Assembly: GCF_001577835.2 (NCBI RefSeq)
Contig: NC_029516.1
Location: 107,369,837 to 107,433,836 of the forward strand
Reading direction: 5' to 3'
Source: Coturnix japonica
Taxonomy: Eukaryota > Chordata > Aves > Galliformes > Phasianidae
DNA length: 64,000 nucleotides
Each line of letters begins with the position of its first letter. Position 1 is the stretch's first letter. Positions 24,194 to 38,100 of this stretch are shown here, piece after piece. The notes under the pieces were generated by a model that saw nothing but the letters and a program-made list of their open reading frames with translations, was not told the origin of the DNA and ran no database searches. Made by a program: the position numbers and the translations under genes.

Positions 24194-26130
24194 ACACACA
24201 AGTTCTGCATGGCTGTAAGGACATCTCTGTAACTCCTGTGATTGCAGTAAATGGTTTATGTTATCATGAACTATTACATACCCATTCTTTTAAGTATCTT
24301 CATTTGTGGATTCCTTTTCTTTCCTGTGCCCAGGGGTGTGATGTGATGCCTCACTTCAGGCTCTGCCATCTCCTCTCCCACCCCCCTCCCAAAGGCTGAA
24401 TTTAGAAATGATGATAACTTCATATTTAAATAAAACTAAAAGGGCAACAGAGGAACAATTACCATGCAGACACAACCCACGTAGGACCACTGGGTCAATG
24501 AGAAAAGCTTGCATATAGTCAGAAACAATAAATGGTCCTGAAACCTCTATCTCCATTTCCTGCATTCCTGCTTATTTCTGAATACCCAGCAGTCACATAG
24601 GCAGAGAGGAAGAAAGAAGCTGGGATAGAATTTCGTTCTCTACTTGTCTGGTCAGTTAAGTATATTCAGTTTCCAAAGAATTTTAGAAATAAGGAAAACA
24701 GAAAATATAATACATACCCATAGTGACAGAACCATTAAAGAAAATAGCTGATATGTGGCTGAATCAGCAACCAAAGAGAGAAACTGAAGGAACCAGGAAC
24801 CAGGAGCCTGCTATCTCTGCAGTGCATTAATCCCATCCAGATCAGGTAATAGCCCTGATTCCCCCAGTGGAAAGGTGCCTAGCCTATAAATACAGGCAGC
24901 AAATTCTTAGAAAGAAAAGGCAGATGTGTTACATCATTACTGTAATAGTCTCATTACACAAAAAGCAATCAGCTTTAAGAGCCATTAACTTCACACTATC
25001 CTTCTAGGATCAAGGAAAGCTGCTCCTCAACATAAATCTTTAAAGCTTTCTTTCTCTGAAATAAAATACTGGTTTAGTTTAATCAGCTTGTTTCATCCAC
25101 CTGTGCTGTCACGTCACTTTCATCCATCTGCTCAGATTCTCTGGACATCTAATTCTTGCATCATTCAAACACAGCCATTCCCATTTTTGAGGCAGGGAAT
25201 GCAGCCCAAAGCGGGTGGTAAACTCCATCTAAGGCTAAATACCGGCACGAGACCGATAGCCAACAAGTGCAAGTGGAAAAGATCTTTACAGAACTTCTCT
25301 GCCTCCAAACCTAAGAATCCAAAACATTCTGCTCTACAATACTGTTTCCCAGTCTTATCCCTTCTCGCCAATCCAAACTCTACAGGCAGTAAGAAATCAT
25401 TCGTTCAAGAACTAGCATGCAGTTACAGCAAAGGGAAGAAAAGAGTTCTTTGAAGAGGCTGACAGGGCCAGCTGTGAAAAACCAGACCATCAGAACAGAC
25501 CATCCACCCATCTCAGAAGAACTCCTCCCACAAGGACAGGAAACCATTGAAACCAGAAGCTGCAACAGACTTGTAAAATGCCAGCTGATGGAAAACACCT
25601 GCTTGGACACCATGTACACACTCAGAACTTCTGAGCTGCTGCTGCTGCCCATGCACCTGCGCCCTTCCTCAGAAACAATACCTTAAATCTAATTTACATG
25701 CAAATACAAGTCAAATGGCTTGAGCTGTGTGTATCCACTGATTGCAGGTATTTTTCTGAAAGAACTTCTATCCCCTCCCAGAGAAGCACAAAAGGGAGCT
25801 ACCAAGGGAAAGAAGGCAGATGGGGACAAGACAGCAAGGGGGGGGGGGGGTAACAAGATCTTTCGAAGCAAACAAGAGAAGCCATCTATCTAAAGTTTTC
25901 AATTTTGTTTCCTAACAGAACTGATGTGCCAAAGTAGATTGCAACAATTCCTCAGAGCAGAGAATAAAACAAAGCCCATTTATGTGCAAACATATAAATA
26001 GCACTGAAAAGGAGCGGGGAGTTGCTTTGCTTCTTTTTAGTACTACAAGCTCACGGCCATAGAGATGGCTCACAGACAGTTCCTTCCAAGGCAGTATGCT
26101 GCTACACAACTGACACAGCACTGGTGCCTC

Positions 26131-29100
26131 TCAGATTTCTTTCATGACTGCAGCAAAGTGTCGCTTCCCATCTAAATACAACATGGACTCTGAAACAAGG
26201 TGAAGAAAAGAGAAAAACATGAGAAAATTAGTATCAATATTGGGCAATATTAAGCAAGCTTAAGAGGCAATCCATACCTTCATCAAAGCATAAAATAAAT
26301 GTGCTTTGTCAAGACACTGTTATATTATTCAAATGCCAATTGTTAATCTAGTAAGATAATTAGTGTTACAACAGAAAGTCTTTTCCACAGTTCTCATGGC
26401 AATGCATTATTTGGATACTTGCCTCCATATGTTTTGGGGACAACACGTGGGACCTCATTCTCTGATATAAATGTGAAATGGAAGATGTTGGTTGTGTGGT
26501 GCTCTCTGGTATTTGCATCATAAACCTCACTGTGGACTCGGACCTGGATGTAGTTTTTTTCTGTGTAACAGACCTAACAATTAAAACAGGAGTTACAGTT
26601 CATACTATATCACCGCCAATGAAAAACTGCAGCAGACTTCATTTTACCAGAGAAAATCATACTCCCTTGAAATATGCTGTTTGTTACCAGTGACTAACAG
26701 CGCTAACAAGAGGCGTAAGTTTTTCTACTCTTCAAAGAGAAATCAGCTCCTACCTGTCCAGAAAGCAGCAATAAGGATCCAACCTCAACTGGCCTCTGAA
26801 ACATGATGTCATCAACCGAGACAATAAAAGGTCTGGAACACCTGAGCAAGAAAAAGGGAAAATTCTTCTCTTTAACAGCCGGTTTAAGAGAAGAATGCTG
26901 ACCATAGGAAGTGTTAAGAAATCAACCCATCACCCAAGACAGAAGTAAGTAGACAAAATCTCTTGAAAGCATAGAAGTATGCATCCTTTAAGGATATAGT
27001 ACTGCATTATTGTTGTATCTTACTACTTACACTTGCTAGACAATCTTCATGCCATCTGTCTTGGGTTATGACCTCAGTCTCTAAGCACAACTTGTTACTC
27101 AAAATTGTTCAAAACCTATTCCTCTTGTGTGCAGATGCAGGACTTATTTAATAGAAGGTTTATTTAAACATCCAGAAAGAAAACTCCAAAAGTCCATCCC
27201 AGTAGCTTAGCAAGATAAAACAAAACAGAAAAACGATGCATTTTCTATCTTCACGTGTTTAAAAACCAAGCTCCAAGGAACAAGATATAAATCTCTGCAT
27301 GGCACTCTAAGAATCATAGAATCATAGAATAACCCAGGTTGGAAAAGACCTTGAAGATCATCAAGTCCAACCACAGCCTAACCATAGTACCCTAACTCTA
27401 ACAACCCTCTGCTAAATCTCATCTCTGAGCACCACATCCAAACAGATCTTAAAAACATCCAGGGATGGTGACTCAACCACCTTCCTGGGGAGCCTAGAAA
27501 AAAAATGCTGCACACAAATGGTGGAACATCCTATTAGACATGAAGGCCTCTTCTACTCACATCAATAGGTCAATTAGCATTGTTTCCCAATCAGCATTCT
27601 GGATTTCATACATAGAGGTGCTCGAGGTCATGTTGGATGGAGTCCTGGGCAGGCTCGGCTGGTGGGGGGCAGCTCTGCCCATGGCAGGAGCTGGGGCTAG
27701 GTGTGTTTTAAGGTCCCTTCCAACCTAAGCCATTCTATACATACTGCAAGTCTGCAACTCACCCATAACTGCAAGCAGTTGCCCATCCCAGTTCAAATGC
27801 CTTTCTCATTAGGAAGCCCCCAAAGATCCTGTTGAAGATGTTTCTCTCCTGTACGCAGAAAAAAAATAACAAAAATCAAACTGCTATGACACATCTGTTC
27901 TTCTTAAAGTGCTGTATTGAACACTGTTCCTCAATTCAACTCCGAGTTTCTGAATGCATGAAGAGCATTACTGAAATACACACATAGAAGTCCGAATGTC
28001 CTAGGCAACTTTACTCATCTGACTGGTAACATAAGACAAAAACTCAAGGCTGTCATAAACTGAAAGTCCAACTTAAGTAATTTGCAAATGATTTTCTTTA
28101 GACGAAATGGGCAGTCTGGTAGGGAAAAAAAAGAGAATGAAAAACCTCCTATTTTGCAGTGGCAACCCATATCGATATGTTCTATTCTATTCTAAATAAT
28201 GGATTTTCTTTTCTTTTAGTAGAAAAATGACAAAAACTAAAATCTAAATACACTGCAAGGACCGCAGGACCTAAGCAAACTAATGGATTGAGCAGTCTTA
28301 AAAGACAAATCATAATTCAGTAAATAACTATTTTTGTAATTTATTTAAGTTTTTCAAAATACCTGAGGATGGCAAATCTGTAGGCCCTTTAGCTTTGCAT
28401 CTTCCATCCACACTGAATTGGGTGGCAATATACGACTCCGAAAACTTACTGTCCTATGGATGAGACAACACACTTTACAACCTACATTAACAGAATGCAG
28501 AAAGTCAGAAATGCACAAGAAGCAAATGCACACACACACACACACAAACAATAAAATACCACCACCCAGAAATAATATCACTGAAAGCAGCTTCAACTGA
28601 TCCTGAAGCCTTATCTAAAATGATACTCTTGATTTGTTACTGCATCATAAAGCCTACAGTTCTCATCTTGCAGAAATGCCTGCTCATGTCCAAGCCCATG
28701 TAAACCATCAATCTCAACAAGAGAAAGGTACATGAAAGAAAAGTCTCATCTACAAATCATACCATTTTCCAGAAAAGCTCTACATCTCTCATTAAGTCAC
28801 ACCATGAATTAAAAGCACGTAATGAGCTCAAAGAGAAATTCAACATCAAGCATGTAAAGAGTTGGAGCTGTTCAAATCCAGGCAGAATGTGTACAAAATA
28901 CAGCTGTTAAATTTAATGGAAGCTATGTTTCACAGTGGTAAAGTGCTTTAAAAATGACAATTGCATTTGTGGATAATTTCTTTAACTTCCTAACATCATA
29001 CAACAGTGCTCTGGTGTTATTGCACATTGTTCTACAATCACATACACTGAATAATTACACAGAAATCTCACTCCAAAAATGTTAGCAGGTATCATACCTT

Positions 29101-32100
29101 AAATGCACTGCAAGGTTACCTGATCTAAATATGGTCAATTCCTGCCCTGAAAGAGGCTTTTCTATTGAGGCAGAAACTGCACTGCGCAAGTCACACAGCT
29201 GTAAAACCATTCAATGCCCTTATTTGGATAATCAAATAAGCTCTTGAGATTATTCATAACAGCTTGCTCAAAAGTTCTCTGCGCTAACCCTTCCATCACC
29301 TTGGCACAGCTAACGCTCCTGGAGGATGAAGAACACTTTCAAGAAGCACAGACTGAACATGAAAGTTTGTGCTTGCATTTCCAAGTGGAATGCTTCAGCG
29401 TTTAAATGCTGAAATGGGAAAGCAAAATGTATGCCTTTATACCAGACTCCCCAGAAAGAGCCCACTCAAAACATGCATTACTTTTTGTTTGCAAGACTTC
29501 CTCTCCCCTCCACCCTTCCCTTCCTTACTTTGTGTCCAGTGTATTAAGGAATATGTCATGAATGACATTTCTTTCTTCTGCCGTGGGAGCCATTTTCAGT
29601 AAGGAAGCAGTGCTGAAATCAATCCTCTTCAACTTGTTCACTAAGCAGAAAATATAAGGGTATATTAGAATTCAAAGGGAAAAAAAAACAAAAAAAACCA
29701 CCAAACCACACACTTGACTTGGCTCTTGAGATTTTAATCTGGAATCAATTGACTTTCCTTTCTTTTTTTCCTCCATTAAACTAAAAACTAGAGGTTCACA
29801 TTACCAGACTCAAAATGTAGATCTGGATTTTAGGACTGACTGCAATTAAGAAAAGTCAAATAAAAGGAACATGGATGCCCAGACAGAAAAGGAGCTGTGA
29901 TGTGCTCCAGCAAACCCACCATGGGGACAAGGGGACAACGAACCAAACTCAAAGCTCACATTCCTCTCAGTACTGACATCGAGGTAGCAGTCTGGAAATA
30001 TAAGCGTGAGGTGCAGAATACACCAGGAGCATCCTTGCCCATCAGTTTAGATAAGGAGTTTCCAAGAAGGAGACAGCAGGCTTTGAAACACTCAGCAATA
30101 TTGATGCATGAGACAAGACAAAAAATTTGGTTTTAAACAAATTAGGATCATTTGTTAAGATAAGCAGAACTTCTGCAGTTTACTTCATTCCTGCTACTAA
30201 ATAGGACCCCAGGCAGATTTGCATTCTAGTAGGAAATACGACATACGTTCTCCTTGCTTGAAGATTTTTTCTTCCTCGGGGCTCTCAGGAACAAGTGGAT
30301 TAACAAAGGCTGGCCTGTGGACAGAGACTTATTTGGTAAGTTACAGACTATAAAAGAGTTTGCCCCGTAAAAACATTTTAAGTGTTCAATTTGTGTTCAC
30401 AAACATGCTACAAGATTAAAAGATGTACTTCAGATTGCATCACAGAAATGAACTCTATTATTTCATAATATGTCAGCTGCCATCAGAATATCACATTCAC
30501 CTCAGTCCCAAAGAGCCAGTGAAGTGAGCCAACTACAATCAAGCATAATTAAGAAAAAATAGCCGATGCAGCAATGCTTCTTAAGGAGCTAAAACTGTAC
30601 CCACAGATTACGTGGAAGATCATTAAAGTATTTGCTGAGTTTCTCAACAGTTTTCCTCAAGAAGTGGTGATCTAGCACAGTCTAAAGCAGGTGAACAAAA
30701 CTTTAACAGTAACATTCCTTTTGGAATAGAAACAACACAGTGATGTAGCCAGCAAAATTTCTTATAATCTACACATTCCCATGACAGCCTTATCAGCAGC
30801 CAAAAGCTGTTTACATGCACACTGCTTATCAAAAAAGATGGTGTGAGGCTGCCTTGAGTCCCAGTTCCTATGTCTGTTAAACTGCACAAATAAATGTACT
30901 CTAATTTCGTTTTATAAAGCTTAATTATTTCTTTTCACAAGGCAAGGCAGAGGCTTATTTTCAAGACCCATTCTTCCCTGTAATTTCCACAGTTTGTTTT
31001 TTTATGTTTTAAATATTTATACAAATGCTCTGAATAACATGTATTTATACACACACATATACATACACATAGAAACATGCAAATCTGCCAAGCAATTCAC
31101 CTCCACCCTCCTCAGCCTTTATCTTTTGGCAACAAAAAGCCTGCAGGAGACCTTTCACTTGGAACTGCCTGCTCTTTTCCCTGGTTTGCCATAATGTTGG
31201 CTCACACCAGCTCCTGCTCTATCGCACAGCTCAGGACCCCTCTCCTTTAGTTCTCTTGTCAAAGCCCCAAGATGCAAGAGATGCAAGTGTGCTATGGTCC
31301 AAAAGCTACACAGCCACATGTGGCACTGTACCCAACACAGCATACTCTGTAGCTTCCTGAAGGGCTTTTATCTCACACTGAACACTTTCTGAACACAGCA
31401 GGCTTGTGGTCAGCTGGCTTGAAGAACAGCCACTGAAGTCTGTATGAAGACTTAAGCTACCTGCATAAGCAGGTGCCCAGCATGAGGACCAGAGGCAGTG
31501 GACATAAACAGGGGCACAGGAGGTTCCCTCTGAACACCACGCAGCACTTCCACGCTGTGCAGCTGATGGAGCACTGGCACAGGATGCCCAGAGGCTTTGA
31601 GGTCTCCTCCCTGGAGATCTTCAAAAGCCACCTGAATGTGGGCCTGTGTCCCTGCTGGGACACAGGTTGGGTCAGTTAGACCCAGAGGGCCCTATCAGCC
31701 TCAGCCACTCTGTGATTCTGAACCACTGAGACTCAATCTTTCAGGTTTTTAGGCAAGAAAGCAATTAATTCTAACTATTACTGTATAATACATGTGGGTT
31801 TCTGTTTTCATGAGGACAGTCATTCAAACAGAAGAAAATCTGACACAAAAAAGGGACAGAGCACATGGCTAACAGCAATTCCTAGTGTCATCTGACTCCT
31901 GAATTCAATGCTCTGAAGCTTGCCCTAGCGAAGTAGCATTTGCCAACAGAATCTATCAACTATACAAGTCATTTATAGCCCACTCTGCACAGCTTCACAC
32001 ATACACAGCTGCCACGTTTCACACTTTCACCACAACAGCAGCCTGTTAAGACTTTCCTCGTCCTACAAATTACCGTTTGTTTTCTGGATCCCTGGCCACC

Positions 32101-35100
32101 ATGACAAAGGTTGCATCTAACACAGGGCTGTAATCACCGTTGTGTAGCTGAGAGAGACAGGAAACAAATATATTTTAAACTCTCAAATCATAAAAGGTTT
32201 TTTAATCAATCTGTTCAGCTGACATCACCCATATGGTCACAATTAACTTCCAGTCTGTCACCTAAAACCCCTCACAAGAAGCTAAGCAGAAAAGAACACA
32301 AAGCTCCAGTTTCAGGAATGCTGCAACAAAAATATTAAGTGAAGGAATGCTAATTATATGCTATTTGCATCTAGGGAAAAAATATAAATAAAATAAAGTC
32401 AACACAGGCATTGTAAAATGACTTACCTTTTATTCTGAGAAATGCCAAAACAACAATGTGTTATCAATACCAAACTGGCACCACTCTCAGCATCAGGATG
32501 CAGTGTGTAGCATTATCTTCTACATTGGAGCCACCCATTTTATCTCTATGAGCACACTGTTCTCAAAGTTAATCACAAAATGCTGCTTAAGAAATTTTAA
32601 TGTACTGAAGAACGATTAGCAACTGAGTACCTTGCAGCACCTGGACCAATGGAAATCACCTTGGTTATTTTAGAAAATGTAATTTAGACTGCTAATGTAA
32701 CCACCCAGATCTCACTCTTGTGACTGTCGTAGCAGAGAGAGTAGGCACAGGAACCAACCTGCAACATGTGCATCTTCACTTCCATTGAGGTCTTTCCAAC
32801 CCAAGAAACATTGCCTGTAAACTTGATGTCGCAGTCCGGATATATGACTTTCTTGCACAAATCTACAAGACAAACATTGGAGACTGCTGGAGACGGCTCA
32901 CTCACAGCTAATAGCAGAAAGACTGTTTTTTCTAGGGTATGTGTTTCTGTGTTGTGTGAGCAGCAACACACATGAAGTCAGAAAAGATAGGAGCTGCAAA
33001 GGACAACACTACAGTTTCTGCTTTACCTGTTTTTACTAAAACAAGAAGGAACAGGCATGCGTCTGTCAGACAGATGGCCGACCCATAGAGGGGTTCAGTA
33101 GAATGTGACAGGAGTGAGGCCCAGCTCCAGCAGACAAATATTGTTTAACAACAAAGCTAAGAAATGCACATGCTAATATGGAACCAATCACAGAAGCGCA
33201 GGAGACATTCAAGTTGTGTTTTTAAAGGAAGGGAAATCTGAAATGCTGAAAAGCATCCACAGAACCCTCTTCTGTTCCTCCCTTCAAGAAAACCCTGAGC
33301 GCTCCAAAACTCAAAGCCAAACCTGTATGAAGTGAACTCAAGAGGAGAGGGAAGAAGGTATCCTCAGCAACAACCATGGCAACACAGTAGCTGCTGAGCG
33401 AGTAAAATAAACAGACGAAAACATTTGTACTGATCAAATTGCCACTTACTGATCTTATCTACCAGGGCTGTAACTATGGATAAGGGAGATCTCGGCTGCA
33501 TTTCCTGCTTGGTGTGAGTGTAGCAAATAAGAACTGTGAAGAGACCAAAATGCAGTCAGCTCTTAGTTTTCCAGTTTTTTGTGTGTTTGTTTATTTATTT
33601 TTTTTTAACAAGAACTGTAACAAAACTGATCAAAACCATTTTTGTGAAGTGTAATAGGCACCTACAAAACACAGTCTGAAGTATCATACTACAGTAGTGC
33701 CCAACGTCCACATTTTCATGTACGTAACTCAGGGGATCACTATAAAATAAATAAATAAATACATACATACATAAAACACAGTAATTTAGCAGCCATATCA
33801 GCTAGATGGATATTTACTTACTATAAAGAGGAATTTAAATCAACCTATCGCTCCACTCCTTCCATTCCCACCTCATCTGTTCCCTTTTCCTTGCAGCTGC
33901 CTCAGACCTTTCATAACCTTCCCACTGCCTACTTTGATTTCATGGAGGCCGTTCAGGGATACATACTATCTGAGGACTTGTTTTCAAATACTGATTCTTT
34001 TAAAGAGGTGCTGATTAGATAAACTATGCCTCACAGGCATGAAGGCACGGTTGGAGGTATTTATCACGCTGTAATATCTGCTAGCCAAATGACTGTTTAA
34101 CTCAATTAGCTTTGCTCAGAAGAGTATATGCAAGTCAACAGACTCGAAGTAACAATGTTGCAAAGATATTTTTCTTAGTATTCAAGTGATTTTCACTCAG
34201 TACAGTTTTCACATTATCTGTTCGTACTTAATGACATAAAAGATCTCTGCCCGTCAAGGAAATTTAAGGTTTTCTTTCCCTATTATTCCCTAATGCCAAG
34301 AACTGTTATGCCTGTCAGTCAAGACATCAATACAATTAATAAGAGTCCAAGTGGGATTTATCAGAATCCCACTGCCAAAGACAAAATCTTATAAGTTGAT
34401 CAGAATAAGCTGCACAGGGACATGGTGGAGTCTCCTTCTCTGCAGATGGTCCAATGCCCCTATGCTTTCTTATGCTTAGGGAACCTGCTTTAGCAGGGGG
34501 TTGGGCAGGGTGATCTGCAGAGTCCCCTCCAAACCCTATGACTCTAGGATTTCCTTCTCTTTCAGCATCAGCATCTTGTTTTCTTCTCCCTAAAGAAGGA
34601 CATCATGTTGATGTGATCCTCTATCTGTGGACACACTGCATTATAACAAGCAGTTATATTACAAAACCATGGCAAGTACTCAAACTCACTCTCTTTTCAT
34701 TATTAGTGTATTCTTTTCACGGGCTCAAATACACACCTCCTAAGCTGTCAAGATCTTCAAGTATTCTTCCAAACCTGTAAGATACATTTTTTGACAATTA
34801 AATAAATGAATCCATAATACATCAAAGTCAACACTTTGCTATAGGTGTAATATACTTGCTTTGTTACCTTACACTATTGTATACATTCAGATACTTCTCT
34901 CGTATTTCAGGTTGACTTCCTAGAGGCAGAAGAACTTCCAAGTAGCTATCTTTCATTCTTCTAGGGGGCAGATCTTCCTGCCGTTTTGCCAGTAAAGTAT
35001 GAAGGGCTTTTCTTTCTTGCATTGCTTGCACATGATCCCTGGCAAGGAAAGAAACACTCTTTGGAGCATACTAGGCAGCTGAGACCCTCACTAACAGATC

Positions 35101-38100
35101 TCATATAACCAAAAGGAAAACAAGAAATAATTGAACACTATAAGACAAAACAAGCGTGTCTTGAAATGAAAGAGAAAGGCATACAAATCAATTTACAAAG
35201 CAAGACTACTGAAGGAAATCTTTAAGTAGTCTTGTCTATCAGTGGCAAGCACATACTTTAGAATAAAGAGATGAACAAAATTGAATCTCCTAGAGAACAA
35301 TTTAGTTTTAAAAAAAAAAACATAGCTCATGCATAATCAAACCTGTAATGTTTTGTGCCTATTCATGTCTTCCATATCTATTGTATTACAGCTCTTCCTG
35401 CCTTTCCAGTTTTAGAGGACTGTCAACTTAGAATCTTTCTCAAGAAGTAAATCAGATGTACTGGTTAGTACTAAGAACTAGGAGAACTAATCTGCCAAGT
35501 GCTGCTGTCATCTACAGATGATTTCTTCCCTCTCAGCATCAATTCACACAACATACACTTAACTAGCACAAACACAAAAAAAAAAAGAGAATTAATCTAT
35601 GTATTTCCCTTTCTATTCAGTTATCTTACAACTAAATCAGAAAGTTGTGAAAAGAAATAATACATAAAAGGGAGAAATAAATCAGAGTTACTTTTCCAGC
35701 TCCACCATGTCCAGAGGGGCTGCAAGTCTCACAAGGGAGTACAGCCAGCTTACTCTCGTTTCCTTCCAATCTTCCAAGCTTGTTCCTTGCACAGCTATCT
35801 GTGATGCAACAATCTTGCCCATCATATTCTCTTATCTGTTCATCCAAAACATCCTCACCTTAATAGTGCAGCCTAACTGAGTAAAGCAAGTAGTTCACAG
35901 CATCCTTTGAATCAACAATAAAGCATTAGAAAACTCAGGGTTAAGCGCACAATATTTCATGTGTAAAGCAAGATGCGTATGCACAACTATTAACTCATTT
36001 CACAGTGCGCGAGAAGGCATAAAACACTAACCAAACTTAATGGTAAACTTGTAGTGGATATGTGCCATTCATTCAGTAGCGCATGCTGCATTGCTGTGGT
36101 TTGAGTGCCATCCCATTTGAGAAAGTCAATTAAATAAAGAAAAAAGAAAGAAAAAACCTTTTCACCAAAAAGGAAGTTTGTCTTAAGTTTTGGCTTTGGA
36201 CTAATTTTGAGTACTAGTTATACAATGGGATGATTACTTCTTTGGCTTGGGTTTTTATGTTTGAGGAGAGGGAGAAAGTAGTAATACTCCATGGCCCAAA
36301 ACAGCAGAAGTTTAGCATAAAATGTCTTTTTTCTATTTATTCTTTAACAAAAAAGAAATGTTTTACCTCATTTGGGCAACACAACTACCACAGACTTCAG
36401 AAAAATATAAGATAACAACCAATTCTAAAAATGCTGCTTTCTAAGTTCCACCGCTGCACAGAAATGGAACATACCAGTTGACTAAGAAAAGGTGCAGTGT
36501 CCAAGATGATGCATCTTTACGTTTGCTTTTTTTCTTAAAACATTTGTATTTAAATATTCACACTTTCAGTGAAAGGTTTAAGAGAAAGTAATTAGAAGCG
36601 ATCAAAAAATTGTCTACAAGCACAAGAAAAACAACAACATTTTAACTACATTCTGTTTTCACCAGTGCCTTCTGGGCTCCTCTCAGGTCGGCAGCAGAAC
36701 TCTTCTTGACTTCAGCTTCACAACGTACTCTTCAATATACAGAAATATCGGACTCGAGGCAATAATATTTTTCAACTGACAATACTTCTACATACTGCAG
36801 TATCGGTCATACAGCAATAACATTAAGTTTAAGTAGTAGCTAACTACCTGAAAGGTTCTTCAAAATGACATTATTTGCTTCTGAAATGGCTACATTTTAC
36901 ACTAGACCTCATTACAATTGGTGTAGTCATCCCATTAATCTGGCGTTAGCCTGTACTTCAGAACAATTTCACAGGCCTTCTTACATACACTTCTATGGAT
37001 TACTTATTCCAACTGACTTCAATAGTGGCTAAATCCTCCGTAATCTAGATCTAGCTTTATGTAGAAACACGTCATACTCATAGTAACAATTACTGTACCA
37101 TATTAACTATGAGCAAATACATTGTTTTAGCTACATAGGAACAAAAACGGAATCAGTAAATAAGTAAGATGTCTCTTCTTAATAAAGAATGCCACTGATG
37201 ATCCCACATCACAACCCCATTGAGTTGTTCCCTTGTTCCCTTGGGTTGATCCTCTTTGGTCATTTCATGGTCTAACTCAATGAAGGCACTGGCTGTTCAC
37301 TCTCCACATGTGCCAACCTTCTGATGGGCCATCATAGAGGTGGAATCTCAAAGTCTACATGATCCACATTCTCTAAACATAATAAGTCTGTCATTCTCCA
37401 GCACTCTCAACTATGGGCTCCATGACTGGACTCTGCATGATAGTTAAAGCATACAGCTCCCTGCAAACCACTCATGTTGTATTTTACATGGCACAAGTCT
37501 TCTTTCAGACTGAGTGTCAGTGGGGGGAAAAGAAACAATGGAGAATTAGATTTGACCAGAGCCTTGTCAGGCTTTGAATCTCAGACAGTGCTTCATATAG
37601 CACGTTTCCTCCTTAGCCATTCTGGGCTGAGGGAAATACTTCTATCAACTTCTCAATCCGTTATCAGGTGACCTACCACAGATTTCGAGCCCCATCACGC
37701 TTGGTTATCAGCCCTACCAAATAAAAACCATCCTCCCAGATTCAGGTGTTTCCTTTAGTGTGCCTATAACAGTGTTCAGATGAACCTAGTTAGGATGCCA
37801 GGATGTATCAGACACTCCACTGAGGTAAGCCTCTCCATGTTTCCTTATCAGTGCGCTAAGTGTGAAATGAGCTCAGCAAATATAACATCAAGAAAATAAA
37901 TATGGAACCAGCCAATCTGCAACGAAATTTCCCCTGATTGCTATGCTGATATACTCAGAACTCTTAAGAGCTACAGGATTATAGTAAACTCTAGTTTATA
38001 GAGGATAGTAGAGGGGGTGGTAGGCAAGCTGGATAAAGGCAAAACTTAAGATGACGCAAATTAAATGTAAATTAATCTACAGTTAAGTTACAGCAGAGAG

